Of a stretch of 12,031 nt of DNA, positions 6,875 to 12,031 are shown in pieces. A program made the position numbers and the translations under genes. The DNA comes from Paracoccaceae bacterium (lineage in GTDB: Bacteria > Pseudomonadota > Alphaproteobacteria > Rhodobacterales > Rhodobacteraceae): positions 1 to 12,031 of the forward strand of contig WFTU01000405.1 in assembly GCA_015485375.1 (NCBI GenBank), in the 5' to 3' direction. Under the pieces are notes generated by a model. That model worked only from the letters and a program-made list of their open reading frames with translations, searched no databases and was not told where the DNA came from. Position 1 is the first letter of the stretch, and every line of letters starts with the position of its first letter.

Positions 6875-7870
6875 ATGAAAACGTCCCGTATCCTTACGCT
6901 TGCGCTTGCCGCAACCATTGCCGCCGGAGCCGCCACGGCCCGCGAGCAGATCCGCATTGTCGGGTCGTCCACCGTATTCCCGTTCTCGACCGCTGTGGCC
7001 GAGCAGTTCGGTAAAACCACCAACTTCCCGACGCCGGTTGTCGAGTCCACCGGTTCGGGTGGCGGGCTGAAACTGTTCTGTTCCGGCGTTGGCGCCGACA
7101 CGCCCGACATCACCAACGCCTCGCGCCGCATGAAGGCCAAGGAATTCAACCTGTGTCAGGAAAACGGCGTGACCGATATTGTCGAGGCCGTTGTCGGTTT
7201 TGACGGTATCGTGGTGGCCAACGCCATTGACGCACCGACCTTCGACATCACACGCGAGCAGCTCTGGCTGGCGCTGGCTGCGGCCGGTCCGAAACCGGAA
7301 AACTGGTCCGATATCGATCCCTCGCTCCCGAACGAGCCGATCGAGGTTCTGGGGCCGCCGCCTTCCTCGGGCACCCGCGATGCCTTCGAGGAGCTGGTAA
7401 TGGAAAAAGGCTGCGAGGCCGCCGGCAAGGAAAAGGATTTCTGCAAGGCCGAAGGCATGGAAATCCGCGAGGACGGGGCCTACGTCGAAGCGGGCGAGAA
7501 TGACAACCTGATTGTCTCGAAGCTCGAAGCCAATCCGGCCGCTGTCGGTGTCTTCGGTTTCTCGTTCCTCGACCAGAACTCCGACGCCATCAAGGGGGCC
7601 AACATCGACGGCGTGGAGCCGACTTTCGAAGCCATCGCTGACGGCGAATATCCGGTATCGCGCTCGCTCTACTTCTACATCAAGGTCGCGCATGTCGGTG
7701 TTATTCCGGGGATCGAGGAATACGCCGCCGAGTTCACCTCCGATGCGGCTGCGGGCGAAGAGGGCTATCTGGCCGACAAGGGCCTGATCCCGCTGCCCGA
7801 GGATCTGTTCCTCGAAGACCAGCAGCGCGTGCGCAACCTCGAACTGCTGACCCTCGAAGACCTGCAGTAG
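6875..7870 (+). CDS. pstS: PstS: periplasmic phosphate-binding protein of the Pst ABC transporter
   Basis: High-affinity phosphate receptor that hands phosphate to the PstC/PstA channel. The 331-residue precursor has a Sec signal peptide (basic MKTSR, hydrophobic 6-20, likely cleavage after ATA at 20-22). Phosphate-contact motifs of the family are visible: GSSTVFPF (30-37), ESTGSGGG (57-64) and SSGTRDAF (164-171). There are four cysteines in the mature protein (69, 94, 180, 190), compatible with two disulfides in the periplasm. The ATG at 6875 is chosen because GGAGAG (6865-6870) lies four bases upstream; a TTG four codons earlier would overlap that site. No lipobox cysteine, so it should be soluble. 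It follows the Pho boxes directly and is the first gene of pstSCAB-phoU. Confidence 0.97.
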   Translation: MKTSRILTLALAATIAAGAATAREQIRIVGSSTVFPFSTAVAEQFGKTTNFPTPVVESTGSGGGLKLFCSGVGADTPDITNASRRMKAKEFNLCQENGVTDIVEAVVGFDGIVVANAIDAPTFDITREQLWLALAAAGPKPENWSDIDPSLPNEPIEVLGPPPSSGTRDAFEELVMEKGCEAAGKEKDFCKAEGMEIREDGAYVEAGENDNLIVSKLEANPAAVGVFGFSFLDQNSDAIKGANIDGVEPTFEAIADGEYPVSRSLYFYIKVAHVGVIPGIEEYAAEFTSDAAAGEEGYLADKGLIPLPEDLFLEDQQRVRNLELLTLEDLQ

Positions 7871-7889
7871 GCGCGGCAGAAAAAAACAG

Positions 7890-7915
7890 GCGGGGGCGCG
7901 GAAATGCGCCCTCGC
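7890..7915 (+). terminator. GC-rich intercistronic hairpin after pstS (attenuator or mRNA stabiliser)
   Basis: GCGGGGGCGC (7890-7899) pairs with GCGCCCTCGC (7906-7915) over 10 bp with one G-U pair and a GGAAAT loop, 19 bases after the pstS stop. The following TTTAT is a poor U-run, so partial termination or protection of the pstS 3' end is more likely than full termination. That would give more PstS than channel subunits, as is usual for binding proteins of ABC transporters. The role is inferred. Confidence 0.65.
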
Positions 7916-7925
7916 TTTATGTTCG

Positions 7926-7948
7926 TTTTGGGGATATTACCCCGAAAA
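7926..7948 (+). other. Second hairpin in the pstS-pstC gap
   Basis: TTTTGGGG (7926-7933) and CCCCGAAAA (7940-7948) can pair with one bulged G around an ATATTA loop. It lies between the GC-rich hairpin and the pstC ribosome site (GGAG at 7973-7976). With a second possible structure in the same 113-base gap, the region may modulate read-through into pstC, or this one may be incidental. Confidence 0.35.
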
Positions 7949-7983
7949 ATCTGCCACACGGCGCGCTACACCGGAGTTGATAC

Positions 7984-9360
7984 ATGCTTGGTTTGACCAT
8001 TCTTCTCGTCGCGGGACTGGCAGTGGCATTCTATATTCTGGCACGCGCGCAGGCGATCCGCGTTGGCGGAGAAAACCTTGCGGAACTGCACTCGCGTCCG
8101 GCCTATCACGGGCTTTACAGCCTGCTCTGGGTGGCCATTGTCGGGTATGCGCTGCTGATCGTCGTGGCGCTGCTCTGGGGCGCATACCTCGATTACAGCT
8201 TCCTTGAAAAAATCCGTACCGCCCTGCCGGACATGCGCCCGATCGAGCATGACCTCGTTCTTTCCGACGTGAAGGCCATTGCCGCCGGCACCGTCAGCTC
8301 CGCCACCGATGCCCTGCGCGAGCAACTGGGGCGCGCATATGCCTCGGCCGAACGCCTGCGGGTTACCGGCACGGTTCTGCTCGCGCTTGGCGGCGGGGCG
8401 CTGGCGGGCCTGAATACCCTGCGCAAGGTCTCGGTTCCGTTTCGGGCCCGCAACCGCTCCGAAAACATCATCCGCGGCCTGCTCTGGAGCAGTTCGGCAA
8501 TTGCGGTTCTGACAACCATCGGCATCGTCCTGTCGCTGATTTTCGAGACGATCTCCTTTTTCAACAACATCGGCTGGCGCGTCGATAAATTCCTGTTCGG
8601 CACCCGCTGGAGCCCGCTTTCCGGTGTGCAGGACGGGATGCTGGACCCCGACAAGGTCGGTGCCGTGCCGCTGTTTGCAGGCACGCTGATGATCACCGCC
8701 ATCGCCATGCTGGTGGCGGTTCCCATCGGCCTGTTCGCCGCGATCTACCTGTCCGATTTTGCAGGTCCGAAGGTGCGGGCATGGGCCAAACCGATGCTCG
8801 AAATTCTCGCCGGTATCCCGACCGTGGTTTACGGCTTCTTCGCCGCTATCACCGTGGCGCCGTTTATCCGCTCGACCGGCGAGGCCATGGGCCTCTCGGT
8901 CGCTTCCGAAAGCGCGCTGGCGGCGGGCGTGGTCATGGGCATCATGATCATCCCGTTCATTTCCTCGTTGTCCGACGACGTTATCAACGCCGTGCCGCAA
9001 AGCCTGCGTGACGGGTCTTACGGTCTCGGCGCGACCAAGGCGGAAACCATCCGGCAGGTGGTGCTGCCTGCCGCCTTGCCCGGCATCGTTTCCGCCATCC
9101 TGCTCGGCGTCTCGCGCGCGGTCGGTGAAACCATGATCGTGGTGATGGCGGCGGGGCAGGGTGCCAACCTGACCGCCAATCCGCTGGAGGCCGTGACCAC
9201 CGTCACCGTGCAGATCGTCATGCTGATTACCGGCGATACCGAGGCCTCGACAGCCGCAGGCCCCGCCTTCACGCTCGGCTTCACGCTGTTCCTGATCACG
9301 CTGCTGCTGAATATCTTCGCCCTCAGGGTCGTTCGCAAATATCGGGAGATGTATGACTAA
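7984..9360 (+). CDS. pstC: PstC: phosphate ABC transporter permease with extended N-terminus
   Basis: One of two channel subunits of the PstSCAB importer in the inner membrane. It has 458 residues against about 320 in Escherichia coli; the surplus is an N-terminal extension of about 160 residues found in alphaproteobacterial PstC (recalled as the PstC N-terminal domain, DUF3708). The extension has hydrophobic segments at about 2-20, 44-68 and 127-147 and a charged loop at 69-126, which the positive-inside rule places in the periplasm. The canonical permease follows: segments from about 167, and the EAA-type PstB-contact loop AVPQSLRDGSYGLGATKAET (336-355) continuing to LPAALPGI (361-368). The start ATG at 7984 has GGAG seven bases upstream. 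The stop overlaps the pstA start in TAATG, implying translational coupling. Confidence 0.96.
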   Translation: MLGLTILLVAGLAVAFYILARAQAIRVGGENLAELHSRPAYHGLYSLLWVAIVGYALLIVVALLWGAYLDYSFLEKIRTALPDMRPIEHDLVLSDVKAIAAGTVSSATDALREQLGRAYASAERLRVTGTVLLALGGGALAGLNTLRKVSVPFRARNRSENIIRGLLWSSSAIAVLTTIGIVLSLIFETISFFNNIGWRVDKFLFGTRWSPLSGVQDGMLDPDKVGAVPLFAGTLMITAIAMLVAVPIGLFAAIYLSDFAGPKVRAWAKPMLEILAGIPTVVYGFFAAITVAPFIRSTGEAMGLSVASESALAAGVVMGIMIIPFISSLSDDVINAVPQSLRDGSYGLGATKAETIRQVVLPAALPGIVSAILLGVSRAVGETMIVVMAAGQGANLTANPLEAVTTVTVQIVMLITGDTEASTAAGPAFTLGFTLFLITLLLNIFALRVVRKYREMYD

Positions 9361-11138
9361 TGGTTGACATGACCGAACTCTCGAAGCTGCACGGTTCCGC
9401 CGCTTCCGCAAAGCGCCTCAAGCAACGCAAGGCGGCGCAGTGGCGTTTGCAATTCTACGGCATTCTGGCGATCACGCTGGCGGGCGCGGCGCTGCTGGCC
9501 CTGCTCTGGTCGATTGCCAGCAAGGCCAGCGGGGCGTTTACCGAAAGCTACATCACCCTGCCGGTGGCGCTGGAGCAATCGAAAATCGACCCTGACGAGA
9601 CCCGCGATCCGGATATCATCGGCAAGGCCAACTGGGGTGGCGTGGTCAAGGATGCGCTGAAGGCCGAGTTTCCCTATGTGAAGGATCGCAAGCTCAAGCG
9701 GCAGATGTATGACATCGTATCCGGCGGCGCGGCTTTCGAGCTGCGCGAACTGGCGATGCAGAACCCCGCGCTGGTCGGGCAGACCATCGATTTCCGGCTG
9801 CTGGCCTCGGATATCGCCGACCTTTACCTGAAGGGTTCCTACGGCGAGATGCGACCGCTGGCCAATTCCGGCACGCTGACCGTCACGCAGGACGGCAAAT
9901 CGGTGCAGGTGACCTCCAGTGCTGCCGATTTTGCCGACATCATGCTGCAGGTCCGTGACGACCTGCTGGCCAAGGCCGCCTTCAACCGCTCGCAGGCCGA
10001 TTTGCAGGAAAACGGCCGCCGCGTGTTTACCGAACGTGCCGCCGCTGCCGAAACCGAAGAGGAAAAGGCCGCCAATCTTGCCGAGGCCGCCAAGCGCGAG
10101 AAAGAGCGCGACCGCCTGATCACGGCTGCCGAGGATTTCGAGGCCCGCGCCGAAGCCGCCACCGAGCGGGAGGCACTGGACAAGAACAGCCCCTCGGTGC
10201 TGCTGAAAATCAACGGCATCTGGGTGAAACTCTCCGAAATTTCCCCCACCGGCGGCAAGGGCAAACCGCTCGGCGATCTGGCCGAGGGCACCTATGCCCC
10301 GTCCGACTGGCAAACGCTGGTCTATGACACGCCCGAAGCCCTGCGCAAGGTTTCCGATCTGCAGGCCATGCTGATCGAGACCCTGAAAGCGGACGGCGAT
10401 GTCCAGACCGTTTTCAACACCCGTTTCTTCACCGCCGGTGACAGTCGCGAGCCGGAACTGGCCGGTATCTGGGGCGCCGCTGTCGGCTCCTTCTGGACCA
10501 TGCTGGTGACGATCATTGTGGCCTTTCCCATCGGGGTGGCCGCCGCGATCTACCTCGAGGAATTCGCGAAAAAGAACGCGATCAACAGCTTTATCGAGGT
10601 CAACATCAACAACCTCGCCGCCGTGCCGTCCATCGTCTTCGGTTTGCTTGGTCTGGCGGTGTTCCTGAACTTCTTCGGCGTGCCGCGCTCCGCCCCGCTT
10701 GCCGGTGGTCTGGTGCTGGCCGTGATGACCCTGCCCACCATTATCATCGCCGCGCGCGCCTCGATTGCTGCCGTGCCGCCCTCCATCCGCGATGCGGCGC
10801 TGGGCATCGGGGCATCGAAACTGCAAACCTCCTTCCACCATGTCCTGCCGCTTTCGATGCCCGGCATCCTGACCGGCACCATCATCGGCATGGCCCGCGC
10901 ACTGGGCGAAACGGCCCCGCTGATCATGATCGGCATGGTCGCCTTTATCGTCGATATTCCGACCGGCGTGACCGACTCCGCCACGGTGCTGCCGGTGCAG
11001 ATCTACCGCTGGTCCGACTTCCCCGAACGCGCGTTCGAGGCCCGCACCTCCGCCGCCATCCTGACACTGATCGTCTTTTTGATCCTGATGAACGGCCTCG
11101 CCGTATTCCTGCGAAAACGCTTTGAGCGCCGCTGGTAA
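9360..11138 (+). CDS. pstA: PstA: phosphate ABC transporter permease with very large periplasmic insertion
   Basis: Second channel subunit of PstSCAB. It has 592 residues, about double the roughly 300 of Escherichia coli PstA. After a basic N-terminus there is one membrane segment (about 31-54), then some 310 residues that should be periplasmic (56-368), then the canonical permease from about 370 with the EAA-type loop AVPPSIRDAALGIGASKLQT (471-490) followed by LPLSMPGI (496-503). The first part of the large loop resembles the N-terminal domain of alphaproteobacterial PstA (recalled as DUF3333). Residues about 195-275 are highly charged, Ala/Glu/Lys/Arg-rich and probably a long helix or coiled coil, followed by a beta-like stretch LLKINGIWVKLSEI (281-294). 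The ATG at 9360 overlaps the pstC stop; an alternative ATG at 9369 has no better ribosome site. The reading frame is uninterrupted, so the insertion is not a frameshift artefact. Confidence 0.95.
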   Translation: MVDMTELSKLHGSAASAKRLKQRKAAQWRLQFYGILAITLAGAALLALLWSIASKASGAFTESYITLPVALEQSKIDPDETRDPDIIGKANWGGVVKDALKAEFPYVKDRKLKRQMYDIVSGGAAFELRELAMQNPALVGQTIDFRLLASDIADLYLKGSYGEMRPLANSGTLTVTQDGKSVQVTSSAADFADIMLQVRDDLLAKAAFNRSQADLQENGRRVFTERAAAAETEEEKAANLAEAAKREKERDRLITAAEDFEARAEAATEREALDKNSPSVLLKINGIWVKLSEISPTGGKGKPLGDLAEGTYAPSDWQTLVYDTPEALRKVSDLQAMLIETLKADGDVQTVFNTRFFTAGDSREPELAGIWGAAVGSFWTMLVTIIVAFPIGVAAAIYLEEFAKKNAINSFIEVNINNLAAVPSIVFGLLGLAVFLNFFGVPRSAPLAGGLVLAVMTLPTIIIAARASIAAVPPSIRDAALGIGASKLQTSFHHVLPLSMPGILTGTIIGMARALGETAPLIMIGMVAFIVDIPTGVTDSATVLPVQIYRWSDFPERAFEARTSAAILTLIVFLILMNGLAVFLRKRFERRW

Positions 11139-11149
11139 AGGGTTTAGAT

Positions 11150-11950
11150 ATGAAAATGGAAACCGAAATGAACGAGCAAACCGCCGCTGGCGACAAGGTG
11201 AAAATCTCCACGAAGAACGTGGATGTTTTCTATGGCGACAACCACGCGATCAAGGATGTCTCGGTCGATATTCTCGACAACACCGTGACGGCCTTCATCG
11301 GCCCGTCGGGCTGCGGCAAGTCCACCTTCCTGCGCTGCCTGAACCGCATGAACGACACCATCGACATCTGCCGCGTCACCGGCGATATCCGTATTGATGG
11401 CGAGGATATATACGCCAATACCATCGACCCCGTGCAATTGCGCGCCAAGGTCGGCATGGTGTTCCAGAAGCCCAACCCGTTTCCGAAATCCATCTTCGAC
11501 AATGTCGCCTATGGCCCGCGCATTCACGGTCTGGTCTCCAACAAGACCGACCTCGAGGAAGTCGTGGAACTGTCCCTGCGCCGTGCCGCAATCTGGAAAG
11601 AGGTCAAGGACCGCCTCGACGCGCCCGGCACCTCGCTTTCGGGTGGCCAGCAGCAGCGCCTGTGTATCGCCCGCGCCATCGCCACCGCGCCCGAGGTGCT
11701 GCTGATGGACGAACCGGCCTCGGCCCTCGACCCCATCGCCACCGCGCAGATCGAGGAGCTGATAAACGAGCTGCGCAACAACTATTCCGTTGTCATCGTC
11801 ACCCACTCCATGCAGCAGGCCGCGCGCGTCTCGCAGAAAACCGCGTTTTTCCACCTTGGCGACATGGTGGAATATGACGACACCTCCACCATTTTCACCA
11901 ATCCGCATGACCAGCGCACGCAGGACTATATTACCGGCCGCTTCGGCTAA
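11150..11950 (+). CDS. pstB: PstB: phosphate ABC transporter ATP-binding protein
   Basis: Cytoplasmic ATPase that drives phosphate import through PstC/PstA. The 266 residues match the family (about 257) plus a short N-terminal tail. Visible: Walker A GPSGCGKST (51-59), Q-loop Gln106 in VFQKPNPFP, the ABC signature LSGGQQQR (163-170), Walker B LLMDEPASALDP (184-195) and switch His219 in VTHSMQQAARVS. The PstB-typical LNRMND (64-69) is present. The ATG at 11150 has AAGGG seven bases upstream; ATGs at 11156 and 11168 are possible alternatives that would shorten only the tail. It begins 11 bases after pstA, and phoU follows after 12 bases. Confidence 0.98.
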   Translation: MKMETEMNEQTAAGDKVKISTKNVDVFYGDNHAIKDVSVDILDNTVTAFIGPSGCGKSTFLRCLNRMNDTIDICRVTGDIRIDGEDIYANTIDPVQLRAKVGMVFQKPNPFPKSIFDNVAYGPRIHGLVSNKTDLEEVVELSLRRAAIWKEVKDRLDAPGTSLSGGQQQRLCIARAIATAPEVLLMDEPASALDPIATAQIEELINELRNNYSVVIVTHSMQQAARVSQKTAFFHLGDMVEYDDTSTIFTNPHDQRTQDYITGRFG

Positions 11951-11962
11951 GGAGAGCATACC

Positions 11963-12031
11963 ATGACCACCGGACGCCATATTGTATCCGCCTTCGACGA
12001 TGATCTGGTCACCGTCCAGGCAAAGATTTCC
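11963..12031 (+). CDS. phoU: PhoU: phosphate signalling regulator, first 23 codons only
   Basis: The visible start, MTTGRHIVSAFDDDLVTVQ, matches the N-terminus of PhoU (the HIVSAFDxDL block is characteristic). PhoU is a cytoplasmic helical-bundle protein that links PstB to PhoR and silences the Pho response when phosphate is ample. AAGGAGAG (11949-11956) lies six bases before the ATG and overlaps the pstB stop. The rest of the gene is outside the window. Position directly after pstB supports the call strongly. Confidence 0.92.
   Translation, partial: MTTGRHIVSAFDDDLVTVQAKIS

Noticed and set aside
7966..9411. 481-codon minus-strand frame opposite pstC
   Set aside because: Antisense shadow of pstC, rich in His/Gln/Asp/Arg, with no ribosome site or recognisable domain.
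9357..10841. 494-codon minus-strand frame opposite pstA
   Set aside because: Antisense shadow; the plus strand carries the conserved PstA permease core and an intact long loop.
1..12031. Search for mobile elements, CRISPR, defence genes, toxin-antitoxin pairs and RNA genes
   Set aside because: No terminal repeats, transposase or integrase motifs, regular repeat-spacer pattern or tRNA-like cloverleaf was seen; all substantial sequence is explained by housekeeping genes and the Pho locus.

Overview
The window looks like an ordinary chromosomal segment from an alphaproteobacterium, most likely a Rhodobacterales (Roseobacter/Rhodobacter-type) organism. The reasons are the GC-rich coding bias, the adjacency of aspartate kinase (lysC) with the PtsP-type enzyme I, the phoR...pstSCAB-phoU order, and the alphaproteobacterial forms of PstC and PstA with long N-terminal extensions. 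Taxonomy is inferred from gene content and protein style only. Coding density is very high: no stretch over 150 bases lacks a gene. I see no tRNA, rRNA, CRISPR, insertion sequence or phage gene.

Left part, minus strand (1-3681): reading leftwards, a small zinc-ribbon DUF1178 protein, then lysC (aspartate kinase with two ACT domains), then ptsP (GAF-containing enzyme I of the nitrogen PTS; its C-terminus runs off the left edge). lysC and ptsP are 14 bases apart and very probably co-transcribed. A plausible promoter for them lies between the DUF1178 gene and lysC.

Right part, plus strand (3803-12031): a phosphate-starvation locus. phoR (sensor kinase, strong Shine-Dalgarno plus TTG start) is divergent from the DUF1178 gene. 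It is followed by a 534-residue polytopic membrane protein of no firm family that resembles GT-C-fold glycosyltransferases, and then by a 148-base regulatory gap. That gap holds a near-perfect Pho box, a second weaker box in 11-bp register, and an inverted repeat overlapping the first box. Next come pstS (periplasmic phosphate-binding protein), an intercistronic GC-rich hairpin, pstC, pstA, pstB and the first 23 codons of phoU. No phoB is in the window; it would be expected after phoU.

How they work together: PstS captures periplasmic phosphate, PstC/PstA form the membrane channel, PstB powers it, and PhoU with PhoR read the transporter state and set PhoB phosphorylation. Phospho-PhoB would bind the Pho boxes before pstS and activate pstSCAB-phoU. 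The points that stand out are the extra membrane protein inside the locus, the very large charged periplasmic insertion in PstA, and the architecture of the pstS control region. I found no clear sign of a wholly new system.
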